Under the pieces are notes generated by a model, which was not told the DNA's origin, ran no database searches, and worked only from the letters and a program-made list of their open reading frames with translations. A DNA stretch of 64,000 nucleotides from assembly GCA_023376005.1 (NCBI GenBank), contig CM042139.1:136852620-136916619 (forward strand). The letters run 5' to 3'. The position numbers and the translations under genes are program-made. Below, one piece after another: positions 44,560-59,041 of the stretch. This DNA is from Doryteuthis pealeii. Its lineage: Eukaryota > Mollusca > Cephalopoda > Myopsida > Loliginidae. Position 1 is the first letter of the stretch; every line of letters begins with the position of its first letter.

Positions 44560-44990
44560 TTGCTGTTGGTTTGTCTTTATGGCATATCAACCATTTTCGG
44601 GTTATTTAATGCCAAATCAAGTTATTTTGATATTTGATGACCTACAATACCTGCTGTTTCTTAAATGGTTAACCATCTCAGTATTGGACAGGCTCATCAC
44701 TGCTTAACTTTGGGTGATTGATCGGGAACCAATGCTTTCATGTGATTTGACTGTAAGCTTGCTGTTAGGGTAAAAATAAAACTAATATTATGGTTTGCAT
44801 TTTAGTGCCAACAGCATTTTAATTCAGCCTTTCATTTACTTGGCTTTTCTTATTGATGCCCCTGACTTTACAGCTACACCCATTTTCCACACTTAGCCTA
44901 AGTCATTTTCTATACAAACAAAATAAACCTGATATTTTTGCAACCAATAAAAATAATTTGAAACTCCAAATTTTGCAATTTATAAGGTTG
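44560..44990 (+). repeat. Repeat block: family R-like leader plus first copy of a ~270-bp segment
   Basis: 44560-44640 resembles the family R leader (TTTATGGCATATCAACCATT). 44722-44990 is repeated at about 45450-45718 with about 95% similarity by eye. Confidence 0.55.
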
Positions 44991-45445
44991 GCCATTATAA
45001 TGTTGGTTAGATTCTTATGAGGTCATGTCATTATAATGTTGGTTAGATCTATACGATAAATGTCATTTAATATTTGGCTATATCCTTATTTCTTTGGTTG
45101 GATCCTTATGAGGTGATGTCATTATAATGTTGGTTAGATCCTTATGAAATCATATCATTATAATATTGGTTAGATCCTTATGAGACCATGTCATAATATT
45201 GGTTAGATCCTTATGAGATCATATCATTATAATATTGGTTAGATCCTTATGAGACCATGTCATTATAAATGTTGGTTAGATCCTTATGAGATCATATCAT
45301 TATAATATTGGTTAGATCCTTATGAGACCATGTCATTATAATGTTGGTTGATCCTTATGAGGTTATGTCATTATAATATTGGTTAGATCTTATGAGATCA
45401 TATTATAAATGTTTTAGATCCTTATGAGATCATATGCATTATAAT
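44991..45445 (+). repeat. 36-bp tandem array, block 1
   Basis: Unit of 36 bp with GGTTAGATCCTTATGAGATC and 'atatcattataatatt'. About 12 units with indels. Period 36 keeps a 12-residue repeat in frame on either strand, but stops and indels rule out coding. Confidence 0.85.
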
Positions 45446-45717
45446 ATTGATCAGGAACCAATGCTTTCAACATGATTTGACCGTAAGCTTGCTGTTAGGG
45501 TAAAAATAAAAATAATATTATGGTTGCATTTTAGTGCCAACAGTGTTTTAATTCAGCCTTTCATTTACTTGGCTTTTCATATTGATTCCCACTGACTTTA
45601 CAGCTACACCACATTTTCCACCCTTAGCCAAAGTCCTTTTCTATACAAACAAAATAAACCTGATATTTTTGCAACCAATAAAAATAATTTGAAACTCCAA
45701 ATTTTGCAATTTATAAG
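45446..45717 (+). repeat. Second copy of the 44722-44990 segment
   Basis: It repeats landmarks such as GGAACCAATGCTTTCA, 'ttgctgttagggtaaaaataaaa' and 'aactccaaattttgcaattt' in the same order. Confidence 0.8.
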
Positions 45718-46375
45718 GTTGGCCAATATAATGTTGGTTAGATCCTTACGAGGTGATGTCATTATAATGTTGGTTAGATCTATATGAGGACATGTCATTA
45801 TAATATTGGTTAGATCCTTATGAGATCATATCATTATAATATTGGATAGATCCTTATGAGATCATATCATTATAATGTTGGTTAGATCCTTATGAGATCA
45901 TATCATTATAATGTTGGTTAGATCCTTATAGGATCTTTATATAATGTTGGTTAGATCCTTATGAGATCATGTCATTATAATATTGGTTAGATCCATAAAT
46001 GAGGTCATGTCATTATTATATTGGTTAGATCCTTATGAGATCATATATTATAATGTTGGTTAGTCCTTATGAGATCATATTATTATAATGTTGGTTAGAT
46101 CCTTATGAGACCATATCATTATAATATTGGTTAGTTCCTTATGAGATCATATCATTATAATATTGGTTAGATGAGATCATATTATTATAATGTTGGTTAG
46201 ATCCTTATGAGATCATATCATTATAATATTGGTTAGATCCTTATGAGATTATATCATTATAATATTGTTAGATCCTTATGAAGATCATATTATTATAATG
46301 TTGGTTAGATCCTTGTGAGGTCATGTCATTATAATATTGGTTAGACCTTTATAAGGTTATGTCATTGCAATGTTT
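45718..46375 (+). repeat. 36-bp tandem array, block 2
   Basis: About 18 units of the same 36-bp repeat as 44991-45445, ending in degenerate units. Variants 'gaggtcatgtc' and 'gagatcatatc' alternate irregularly. Confidence 0.85.
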
Positions 46376-46619
46376 GCTATATCCTTATTGCATTAGTTTC
46401 CTTGAGATCTTGTCACCTTTATTCTAGCTATATCTTTTGAATTTGCCATATCGTCATGATTCTTTTCATATTATTATGAAGTTAAAAATAGCAATAAAAA
46501 AAAAGATCACTTCAAGTGAGACTTTGCTTAAAAAAATTGAGATGATTCAATTGTCCATAAAGGATGAAGGTTTTTTGAAAAACATACAGGTTTTCAATGT
46601 TTTGGTTAATAGATCAATA

Positions 46620-47108
46620 GGTGTGTATATATATATTATATATAATATATTATATATATATATGGTGTGTGTGTGCATATATTATATTATGTATATACAT
46701 ATATGTGTGTGCATATATATGTTATATATATATATATATATTATATATATATATGTGTGTGTGTGCATATATATATATATATAGTTGTGCATATATATAT
46801 ATATGTGTGTGTGTGCATATATATATATATATGTGTGTGTGTGCATATATATATATATATATGTGTTGTGTGTGCATATATAATATATATTAGTGTGTGT
46901 GTGCATATATATATATATGTGTGGTGTGTGGTGCATATATATATATATGTGTGTGTGTGTGTTGCATATATATATATATATAATGTGTGTGTGTGTTGCA
47001 TATATATATATTATATATGTGTGTGTGTGTGTGTGTGTGATATATATAATATGTGTGTGTGTGTGTGTGCATATTATATAATATATATATATATATATAT
47101 GCACACAC
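46620..47108. repeat. ~490-bp compound (TG)n-CATATA-(TA)n tract
   Basis: About fourteen blocks of GTGTGTGTGTGCATATATAT type, each about 25-35 bp, ending in ATATGCACACACACAG. Nearly every step alternates purine and pyrimidine. Confidence 0.95.
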
Positions 47109-47578
47109 ACAGACACAACCTAATGTATGAGAGGTGTTTCAATGAAAATCAAATTAAATAGTCCGATTTTCACAGAACTTTCCATAACTATTTACCTTTG
47201 GATGTAAATATGTCTGAAATAGTTTTTTTCCTAAATATATTAGGGAAAATATTTTTTAGCAAGGTTTATTTTATTTTTAATGAAGATATAAAAAAAAATG
47301 AACCAATCAAAAAACGTTTTACTTTTTTTCTCTATAAAGATAAGAGTCTGAGTAATTACATAAAAAATGTGTATAATATTCAACGCAGTCTTTTTTGTAG
47401 AAAAAAATAATGAATTCTGAATAAAAAGTGCCAAAAATGGCATATTATTATTTTGTTTTTTTTTTGCTTTTTTAATATATTCTATAGGATTATTAAATTT
47501 TAGAAGTTACTTTAATTCATTCCTATAAGTAGCTTCTCGAATTTAAAGTTTATTTCGACCGTTTATTCATTAGAGCTG

Positions 47579-47579
<1 letters not shown>

Positions 47580-47620
<41 letters not shown>

Positions 47621-47726
47621 CGGCTGGAATACTCAGAAGAGTCCTGGAGACCTGAGGAGACTTGCTATCACTCAGCCTCCAGTGAACCATCGGCTACTGC
47701 AGATGTGGAAAACTCAAAGAGAGTGA

Positions 47727-47763
<37 letters not shown>
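47580..47763 (+). repeat. (AAT)n-flanked block, copy 2
   Basis: Equivalent of 8129-8311. Tract lengths differ by only a few bases. Confidence 0.9.
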
Positions 47764-47862
47764 GTTAGAACTGTATATCTAACTTTATCTTCGATCTGTT
47801 TACTTCTCGTGTTCCTATTCACTCTCCTATTCACTCTCTGGTGTTCCTATTTTTTTTTTAGT

Positions 47863-47886
47863 CCGGTCATGGACCGGGTACTTTAG

Positions 47887-47890
<4 letters not shown>
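47863..47890 (+). other. Helitron-like 3' terminus, copy 2
   Basis: CCGGTC-ATG-GACCGG followed by GTACTTTAG and CTAA, then TATATA. CTAA agrees with the CTRR rule, whereas copy 1 has CTAT here. Confidence 0.55.
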
Positions 47891-47941
<51 letters not shown>

Positions 47942-47942
<1 letters not shown>

Positions 47943-50900
47943 GAAGCATCTATAAAGAAATCTGAGGTAGGTATTATCGTCCTTGTCTACGAGCCTCTCT
48001 ATCGAAGCAACCAATCACGAGCCAGCATACTTTGGCGGCAAAGCAAAGAGGCAAATTCGTCCTACGCCTTTCTGATTGACCAGCAACGGAGACAGACATA
48101 AATAAAGTGTCTCTCTCATATCCAGCAGAACTATCAGATGGCCGTAGCTAAGGGACTTCGATAACTCTACTCAGGATTTCAGCTAAGTGGACAAATTGTA
48201 AACATTTTTCCGGAGACATACCAAAAAGTCTGCAACCCTATTGTTTCATGCCTGTAATAAAGTTCTCTTTATTCCTATTCTAGTTGTTCGGTTTATTATT
48301 TAACTCTTAAACTGTCTGTCACCACACTCGTGGTTAATTCTTCATATTTTGCAGACTTTGTTAAAAGTCTATTTCTTCATATTTTGCAGACTTTTGTTAA
48401 AAGTCTAATTCTTTATATTTTGCACACTTTTGGTCAAGTCTAATATACACTAAATATAAAACTTTGGAGTTGAAAAAGAAAAAAAAATCAGCGAAAACTA
48501 GAAAGAATAGAGACAACCACCACCGCAGAGTAATCTTGTCAAAAACTTCGTAGAAAGAAAAAAAAGCAAAAACAACATTCTCGTCAAGTGGGAGCAAACT
48601 TAAAAGAAAAAAAATTCTTACGCTAAGTAATAAGCTCACAGAGAAAAAATCATTCGTAACAAGTCTACAAATTTGGAAAAGAAAAAACAAACATTTCCTA
48701 ACTTGTTGATTGAAATTACAAATTCAGAAAGAAAGAATTATTACACAAAAACCCTCATTCGTAGCAAGTTCTAAACATTTGGAAAAAATCAAAAACAAAC
48801 ATTTCTTACCTTGTTGAATGAAATACAAATTCAAAAAAGAAATAATTCTTACACAAAAAGAACCCTCATTCGTAGCAAGTTCTAAAAATCTGGAAAAGAA
48901 AAAGCAAACATTTTTTAACTTATTGAATGAAATACAAATTTTTTTTTAAATATTCTCAAAAGAAAAAAAAATTCTTAAAAGTAAACAAGCCTAAAAATTT
49001 TCAGGCCCACGAGAAAAAAAAACCAAAAAATCTTTCTCTACAGTTGACAATTCTAAAGTGAGAAACGGTCACCACGTGCGTTGCCTCCACTCATAGGGCA
49101 CTAAGCTTCAACCTCAATTACCTTTCGTAACATTTGACCACGGCTACTACAAATTGTTGTCGACAGGACAAGCGAGAAGGAAGGAAAAAAAAATAAATAA
49201 AAGGTCGAATTCTAACGAAGATGGCGCACTTCCCAAAATTAACACGGGTCGCTTCTCTCATGGAAGTTAGAAACTCCTTAAAGCAAGACATTGCTCTTAA
49301 CATGGAAATGTTAGAACAGACTTGGTGAATGAAGAAACGAGTTTTGAAAAGGAAGAAAACCCCATAAAACAAAACAAAAAGAAATACATTTCTTAAATGA
49401 CAGAATTAAGGATATTTGCACAAGGCAGAGCTAGGTTTGGCGGAATGTGGATTCCTAACCGAATTACAAAATGAGTTTCAATTTCAGGATTGACATTTAC
49501 AACAAACTCGCTGACCTGGAAGAAACCCTTATAAACTCAACAAATTTTGAGGGCTGTCAATCAAGATCATTACCATTTGTTTCTACACCCAAGCCTACCT
49601 ACCCAGAAATATTTCCAGACAAATAACAAGTCGAAGGAAATTCAGAGAATGTAGTAGCAGTAGACCCAACTGCTTTCTCCGTTGAGGAAGAATTCAAGAA
49701 CAGGTATTTGGTGAAACTTCCTTGGAGTGAAGACAATATCAAGTCTGGTCTCTCCAATTACCATGTTGCTCCAGAATTGCTTGATAGAACGAAGCTATCC
49801 AAAAGAAATCAAACAAGGAGACACTACTTAAAGTAAAAAGAAGAAGAAAAAGCAAAACAATAAGCTAAAAACGAGAAATAAATTAATTATAATTCTCTAC
49901 CAACAGAATTGGATAAAAGGCCAAATTGGAAAAAATTCCGGACTTCTAATCTATAGCAAAAAGTTACATCCCTTAAATGCAAGACCAAATAATAAACGGG
50001 AAAACTCCAACATGGATGAAATAGACAGTCCTGTGTATGACGTTAATCTGTAGCCTACTATATACTACCATAATTATAAATCCCCAAAATGACCCGCTGA
50101 AATTAATCTTACTTCAAGGGCTCCATTTTAGATTTTCGCTTTGAAGGGGGGAGATGGTGGAACATTATTAAAATCAAAAAATCACCCTGGAAGAATTTAA
50201 ACTGCTACATTCAGGATCATTGTTTAAAAAAATAATTAGTCCTGGGCAATACACTCACACAAACAAAAGTTGTGTCATAGAGATAACAAAATCTCAAAGA
50301 TTACATTAGTCCTGGCGTATGACTTTAAACTGTATCCATTTATGAACCACAATATGGGGTCCAATACATTCATACAAAACTAAATTGTATTTGGAGATTA
50401 CAAAATCTTTAAAAAATACACCATTTTTCTACATGTAACTACCCAAAAATAAACAGGAAACAAAAAATTTATAAAAATATTGTCATGAAAAAACAATCAG
50501 TAGAATGGCTACAATAATGCCGAAATATCAGGGCAGTCGAGCCCGAAAATATTTCTTTTAAAACATAATTATACATGCATACAAAACTACAAAACAATTT
50601 TAAAAAAAAAGGGGTGCAACACCTTCTATAAAGAAAACATACAATGATTTCATCATAGCATGTTTCTCCTTTCGTCGGGAGAATATCAAGAAATCTGAGG
50701 TAGGGTTATCGTCGTTGTCTACGAGCCTCTCTATCGAACCAACCAATCACAAGCCAGCATACTTCCTACCTCTTTATGATTGACCAGCAACGGAGACAGA
50801 CCTAAATAAAGGGTCTCTCTCATATCCAGCAGAACTATCAGATGGCCGTAGCTAAGGGACTTCGATAACTAACCCTACCTCAGGTTTTCAGCTAAGTGGA

Positions 50901-51093
50901 CAAATTGTAAACATTTTTCCGGAGACAAACAAAAAAGTCTGCAACCCTATTGTTTTATGTCTGTAATACAAGTCTCTTTACTCCTATTCTAGTTGTTTGG
51001 TTTATTCTTTAACTCTTAACCTGTCTGTCACCACACTCGTGGTTAATTCTTCATATTTTGCAGACTTTTTTTAAAAGTCTAATTCTTTATACA
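47942..51093 (+). mobile_element. Internally deleted LTR element, copy 2
   Basis: 5' LTR 47942-48424, tandem-repeat leader about 48640-48945, gag-like remnant 49221-49626, Pol remnant about 49630-50025, 3' LTR 50615-51093. Additional one-base losses in A runs break the frames that are still open in copy 1. Confidence 0.65.
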
Positions 51094-52735
51094 ACTTTTC
51101 CGCTCAGCTATAATAGAGTTGCAAATTTTAGTATCATAGAAAAAATCCAAAATAAATACCAGTGATCAATATCATTACGATAATAGAAACACGAAGATAA
51201 ATGGATAAAGTATTTTAAAACACCAGTGCCAAAAAACCTAATCATCAGAATAAACCATGTTCAAAAAAATACTTTGAAATAGAATCGAAAGCTTTTAATT
51301 AAAACATGAAAACCTATATAAACAAATGCCTGATCGAAAAAAGTGACATATTTTTAACACACTACCCATGAGTAACATGTATCTCCGAAATGTAGAGCTT
51401 AGTGCCTGTTGTCTATGGCGGCAATGACCATATAAAAGTCAGTTGAAGTCACTTGGTTGCAAAAAAGAACCTTTATTCAATGAATAAACATGCTACATCA
51501 TTTATACCATATCAACTGTTTTAAAATCTATTTTTAAAAAATTCTGATAATATTTCCTTCATATTTTTCTTCTGACTATAAATGTACATTAAAACGAATT
51601 AAAAGTAAATCATATCGAAAATATTCCCATTTGTCTTATCAATCTTTTACATCTAATACAATCTTACACATCATTGGTAAACATGTTATTGGCTTGCAGT
51701 TGCTCAGATTTCTTCATTTGTAGAAAAGCTGCAGATGTTTCTATTTCCTATCAGATAGCCTTTATTTTTTTAAATATCTATCTATTTTCCTTTCAACGTC
51801 TATCTGTCTATTTATCTATCTATCTATATTCAATAAACTATATTTCTGTTTTTATTTTCAGCTTTTGCCAAAATTCATCTTTGAAATAGAGATCAAACAC
51901 TATCAAAGTATCATTGCAAATAAAACTTAAAAATGAATAAATGAACTTGGTCTCAGTACAATAATAAAACCGTCATTAGTATGAATAACTTTCATTCGCA
52001 GATACTGAGAATTAAATCGAGGTCACTCTCGTTGAATTACTCCTATGATGGTTCTGCAAACAATCGTATACATTATATAGTTTGCGTTTATCATGGTTTA
52101 GAAATCAAGTTTATTATCTATAAACATTGCTTGATTGATTTTAACGGCAAGTCAACCCTCTCGCTATTTTTATTTTTATGCAAAGACGTTAGGGAATCCG
52201 TTCGTATTTACATTTTTGTTTATATCTGTTTTATATCTATTTTTGCATAGTTTACTATCGTAAGTTTTGAACATATCTATTGACCCATAAATGTGACGGC
52301 AACAGGTACAACCACTCCGACTCACAGTGAACATGGAAATAATCCAACATCTAAGAAGAAATAAGTCTGGTGTAGAGACATAATAGTTATATATTAACAT
52401 CGTAAAAAACGTCTGTGCAAGCGGATGAAACCACGTGATGATGCTCCAGATCATCGCACAATAGCCACTTATAAAATATTTCAATCTGATGTCGAATGAC
52501 AATGTTGATAAACATATTAATACAAACTTTTAAAACTTATATTAATCCTGTTTTATCACGAATAATCTTTATCATTATTTTCTTTTTGATTCTACGTCGC
52601 ATTCATACAGCTTCGAAGTTAGGCAAATTTAATTCAGTAAAATAAAATACGCCTACTTCTTACCAAAATCCAATCCCCACAATATCTTTTATAAGACTTC
52701 CTGAAAACAAAAATATATACTGTTTTTTTTGTGAG

Positions 52736-52737
<2 letters not shown>

Positions 52738-52818
<81 letters not shown>
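52738..52818. repeat. (TA)n microsatellite, copy 2
   Basis: About 81 bp, against about 63 bp at 13306-13368. Confidence 0.95.
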
Positions 52819-52823
<5 letters not shown>

Positions 52824-53348
52824 AGTCAACTACTTTATCTTTTTTTCTCTAACACTTGATAGAAATATTTTAAATAACAAAGACCTCATTTGAATTTTAG
52901 CTTTTAATCGAGTCTTCATTGGGTATCTCAAATATGTTCAAATTGATCAGCAAAACATACTTTCTTTTTTCTTTGCATTTTTGCACACGTTTTCAAATCT
53001 TTTATCGAAATATATTTTTACTGCAGGACAAAATGAGTTCGCTCTTTTCAGTGATTGGATTTTTGTCGGCTCCAGAATACAACACAATTGTGTTGCTCAA
53101 TAGTGAAAAAGAAAACAGGCGGTTTATATGAAGGAGTGCCGTGGAAATCTAATAGACAAGTGGTTGAAGGCGATTTCTGCAAATCAACGCCATATTGTTG
53201 GTATGTCAAGCAGGAATAAAATGAAAAGCCCTTCACATATGCAAGGAGATAAATAGAAAAACTGCGGATTTTCTATTCTATATTAGGCATCTTTTTTTTT
53301 CAATCTATCTGTTCCTTTTTCAACATATATCTATATATCAATATATCT

Positions 53349-53613
53349 AGTGTCTAGCAGAGAGTCCATGTGGCATAGCAACAAACGTATTAAAATGCGG
53401 CTTCAAAGTAAGCGAGTTCGAACTCCAGTCCCGTTATTACGTTCATTTGGGACTAATTCGGTTGAGAATGATACAGACGCCTCTCCCCGCAGCTATGTGT
53501 TAAATAGTACCTCGACTGTTCTTCTATCAGAATGGGTTGTGTATCAAATGACCCACGAAATTTATTATGCAATTAAAAACGAACAAAACCAAAACAACCG
53601 AGAGTCTATTTAA
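53349..53613 (+). mobile_element. tRNA-derived SINE, copy 2
   Basis: Equivalent of 13901-14165. One extra C in CTCTCCCCGC opens an 87-codon frame here that is absent in copy 1, so that frame is not meaningful. Confidence 0.6.
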
Positions 53614-53732
53614 GTATATGTTCGGAACTTTTCTTTTCATTTCACACCCGGTTTCATTTATCTAATTTTATGTTCTATCAGATAATCAGATTATCCTCTA
53701 TATACAATTACTACCCTCACGCACACACACAC

Positions 53733-53774
<42 letters not shown>

Positions 53775-53778
<4 letters not shown>

Positions 53779-54382
53779 TTAATTGGAGTCGTACCTAATT
53801 TTTGAAAATTAATTAATTAATAATGAATTAGGCGGGAATACCTATTAAATGTATGGCTAAACAAATCGAGAAAAATCAATCTCTGTATGTACATTTCGGC
53901 CTATTAGGCCTCATCAGCAGAGCTATAGATCGGAAGACCGCCCTGTGCGCGATTTGAAACCGGACTGCCAAGCTGACAGGCCGATCCCATAACCCCAACA
54001 CCAAACGAACTTCTTATATTTTATGATTTGTTTAGAGTAGGTTAACATTCCTCTTCTAGTGACTTTTATTACACGACGATGTGGTAAGTTGTAAACAAGG
54101 TTTGTTTAGAATGGCTTTTTGCCGATAATTTTTTGGAGAATAAGTGTTTAATTGGAGTCGTACCTAATTTTGAAAATTAATTAATTAATAATGAATTAGG
54201 CGGGAATACCTATTAAATGTATGGCTAAACAAATCGAGAAAAATCAATCTCTGTATGTACATTTCGGCCTATTAGGCCTCATCAGCAGAGCTATAGATCG
54301 GAAGACCGCCCTGTGCGCGATTTGAAACCGGACTGCCAAGCTGACAGGCCGATCCCATAACCCCAACACCAAACGAACTTCT
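53775..54382 (-). mobile_element. Direct pair of SINE-like units, copy 2
   Basis: Units 53775-54015 and 54144-54382 with the same 128-bp spacer as copy 1. Confidence 0.5.
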
Positions 54383-54401
54383 ATTCGTGCAAATGGGTTT
54401 A

Positions 54402-54976
<575 letters not shown>

Positions 54977-55402
54977 TCATTTCAAGCATTAAACAATCCG
55001 CACCTTTTTTGTTCTCTTGTATTTATTTCGGTTTGTTTGTTCTATTTCGGAGGGACATAATGTTAATTTTCAAGGAAAAGGGATTATAGACGTTTGCATT
55101 CAATTCACACAATTTCCCTCAGTTTCAGCTATGGGTAACATATTAGGGAAGAATCGGATTTCTAGCCTCTGTAGGACAACTGTTCTCACAGAAGGGGAAA
55201 AAAGGCTGAATTCATTCCAAAAGATAGTTCGACGTTGTTTTCTATCTCGTTCCGATGAAAGGAATTCAGCTAGCAGAGTTGACTGTTGCAGAGTAAATTT
55301 TACCTAAAGGCAAATTAGACAATCTCTCATTTTCTCTCATTTTCTGTCCTCTTCCAAAGCCGAGCACGAAATAGATATAGCAGTGAATCGAAATAGGTAC
55401 TA

Positions 55403-55550
55403 CCATAACAGGTAGTGCCACTCCGGGTCAGAATTGACCTGGGAGCAATGGCAATCAAGGAGTATTCTACACTCCCAAGGTCTTCAAAATTGGAACCTGT
55501 CTACTAGATGCAGTTTAGCGTCATACTGGGGATACTTCCTTTAAAAACTA
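55403..55550 (+). repeat. Family R repeat, copy 2
   Basis: Equivalent of 15510-15660. Confidence 0.6.
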
Positions 55551-55591
55551 ACCACTTATAACCAGCACGCACCCCTTTAGGAATCTATCTC

Positions 55592-55725
55592 CGGTGCTGG
55601 TATATACAACATTTTTGCCAATACTGTAAGAAGACATACACCGGCAAAACATCAAGAAATTTAAAAAGAGAATTTTCGACCATTGGAAAGATTTCAACTT
55701 CAGAAATACGACTAATACTACATAA
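55592..55725 (+). pseudogene. GIY-YIG endonuclease relic, copy 2
   Basis: Equivalent of 15698-15831 with one A missing in the run after AAATTT, which shifts the frame after SRNLKK. Confidence 0.4.
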
Positions 55726-57891
55726 AATTTTAACAAAGCATAATTTTTATTTTCAAATAATCCCATGCTTGCTTTAATACTCGATAGAAACAAAGGCAGA
55801 ATGAAGTTTGCACTATCCCTTCTCATGAAAAGATTACACAAGGTTCTGGCTTCTATGACATTTCTCTATTCTTGGGAAAATTAATGCCAAAAAGATTCAA
55901 TATTAAACCAAAACCCAAATACCTATGGATTTCATTATTACTACACATTTGCACACATTTTATTTAAACCCAAATTTTAAATTACGACACCCATGTATTT
56001 TCATACATTACATAATTTTAATTTTTAAAATTGAATTTTTTAAATTAAATTATTCAAAGCTTTTCTTGTTTACACAAAAAATTTTAAATACACAGAATTT
56101 ATCAAACTAAAATATTTTGACCAAAATACGTAACAACTAAGCTTATTTTTTTCAAAAGATGTTTAAACTTCTCCGGTTTAAACAAAGCAAACATTATTTT
56201 AAATTTTTCAAAATTCAAAATGTTAATAATTTCCATGTTTTTCAAACAAGGAAAGAGTTTTAAGATTTAAAAAAAGAAATGTGTTCATGACGTAATCAAT
56301 TTCGAATGCTTTTCTTGTATTTCTCGTTCTTAAAAAATCAAAAACCTGTGTCCTGAAGAAGATCTCAGTTTGCATGCCTGATATAAAAATTTCATTATTC
56401 TATTTTTATTTGTTTTATAGTCAAAATAATTTTAAGTGGAATATATATACTGCATTACATAACTATGTGCTGTTATCAGATTTTAGCGTTTTAAAATTGA
56501 TGTTAGAGATTAGTAAATCACAAAATTTTTTAAACCTAAAGTTCAATTAGTTTATATAACTACCTTACACGCTAATAATCAAATCTTAATTAATAGCCAC
56601 AGTTTACCAGCAAATATCAAATATACTAATAATATATTACATTCTGTATAAAGGTCTTTTACTTTCCTCTTTTCCCTATCCTTACGTGATTTCACGATAC
56701 AATTATCTGTATCAGACAGAATAATTGAAAAGTTTGGAGAACGGTTTTTATTGCTCTCTTACCGTCAGTATTTAAAATATTATGTTATTTCTACTAATGG
56801 TGGTGAAATGGTGTCTTGACAACATGATACTGAATTCATTTAATTCTGTCATGTCTTTCTTCACAAAATTTAATGCTTTAAATCTATGAGCTATATTATG
56901 GAACGAGTTGCCTATAAAAGTTGCAATTATTTTTCGTTGTCGTAAACTGTGTTATGTTATGATTAATACTGCTTGTCAGTTAAAAGTACGACCAAGAGCT
57001 ACTTTCAATATTCTTTCAAATGCTTACATACGTGTCAGTCTTGGAATTTCTTAGAGGATAAGACTTAGTTGCCGTCAAAATATTTGTGACTAATATTTTA
57101 ATTCGCCTATCTTCTGGGACTGCTAGTCTGAAACTGACTACTATTGGGGATTTGTTTTAAATATACATACTAGCTTTTGGCAGAAAATGTTGAACACTTA
57201 TTTCTGTCAACCATGACATACGTGGGTCTTTTTCTATTTTTACATTTAGTGAGACGGATGAGTAAGGATCTGTTATAGAGGAAAACATTTTGCTACTGAA
57301 TACTGCAGGGGATTTGGTATACATATACTCTCTTGATTATGGTGGAAAATATGGAACATTAATTTCTGGAAGCACGTGGGACTTTTTATATTTTTACATT
57401 TGGTAAGACACATGGTTAAGGACTCGTTAGAAGGAAAATACTGGAAGATGAAGGGATTGAAAGGATCAGCACAAATGATGGGCTTCAATAACCATTTCGG
57501 TAGAATTAGCCTATAAACAAATATAATTCCGGTACCTTTAATTATGAAAGAACATTCGTCACAACTTTCCACTGATTTATTTCTCTACGAAAGTACGTAA
57601 AGACATATAATCTAATATCTTTGATGAGGCAAACAAAAAATAATAAGGATTAAGTTATCAGATTTAAACCGACATAATAACCAAATGTATATGAGTATAA
57701 AAGTAAAGCCGACAGAGCAGCCAATTACCGATATCAGGCGGACAGCGATAGAGTCTATCCTTTTCTAGTTAGCTCTAGACGAAGGAGATTGTTTTTAATA
57801 CGGTGGAGCGCCACACATACTGCCAGGTTTGCAGATGTTTTACCGTACAGATTAGATTACCCAAGATGTGCTGCTCATGCACAGAGTTGAC

Positions 57892-57964
57892 AGGGACCTG
57901 GTATCGGACCCAGAATCTTGAGATTCATAGACGAATACTCTACCGACTGGGCTAAACCGGTCCC
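57892..57964 (-). other. tRNA-like cloverleaf, copy 2
   Basis: Identical to 18003-18075 as far as I can read. Confidence 0.5.
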
Positions 57965-58747
57965 TTAAATATATATAAACACTGATTAAATTTGATCTAT
58001 TTGCCTAGTTATCGTTAATACTATCCCTGGATTGAGTATAACTGAAGAGGGTTAATGAGATTTGGAATTAGGCCTTGTAGAGATGAATAACCTTTATGTT
58101 AGCATACAAGGAAGTTGTCAAATAAGAAAATGTAACTTTTGAATAACAAACATTTATAAACCTATAAATATAAACATTACTTATGAATCATTACTTATGT
58201 GATGTTGCTGAAGAGAAAGATAAACATTTTTATTTACTAACAAAAACAAAATTTTGTAAATGTAGGAAAATGGTGCTGACTAGATTAGGTATGACCGATC
58301 ATCCAATTAATGACAATCTTGTTAACATAGAAATTAATCTCTAACGAGAATCGAATGTCAATCAGAGGAATTATTTTGGCACATAAATATCTCAACTCCA
58401 AACTAGAACGTATCTATGTTATTCATAGACGGATCAGCCGACTGTTCTATAAAATGGTTGCTGTGAAGTAAGAACATATAATAAATATATTTATAGAAAA
58501 AAAACGAATAGATAAGAGAAAACAGTTGGTATCAATGACTTAAATAATTTGGAAAAGAAAGAAAAAAATTGAACTTAGACCAATAAATATAAATTGCAGA
58601 AATGTAAATAGCAGATAAACACCGGCTGTTTACATAAAATCTGTAAGATGCCTGCAGTTAAATGAATATTTGTAGGTTTATCATTTAATTCTCACTATGT
58701 TCTGCACTACTGAGATTTGTTTATAAATTAAATTAAACTACGTAAAT

Positions 58748-58906
58748 CAGTGTTTCTCAACCGGGGACATTATAACCCTCGTGTACCATATAATGTTTTG
58801 GGACAAGGCAAACAAAAAGTATGTAATAATAAAAATAGAATAGAATTTTAAAGCATCGAATGGCTATCAGGGGTCAATCTAAGTGAAATAGGAATCTAAG
58901 GTGGCC
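58748..58906 (+). mobile_element. hAT-type fragment, copy 2
   Basis: Equivalent of 18858-19015, with one extra A in an A run. Confidence 0.5.
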
Positions 58907-59041
58907 ATAAGTAAAAAAAAAAAAACCAAAAAGAAACAAAACAAAAAACACCGACGAAAACATCGTGGATAACGTAGTATTTTAAATAATCGGCTACGGT
59001 TTAGCACTTTTAAGGTTTTAAATTTATGAGAAGTAATTTAG

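Noticed and set aside
45604..45798. 12-residue protein repeat on the minus strand
   Set aside because: The 36-bp period keeps frame for a short stretch, but adjacent units carry indels and stops. It is a satellite and not coding.
46437..47161. Overlapping frames of 72-164 codons
   Set aside because: They are translations of the (TG)n/(TA)n compound tract on both strands.
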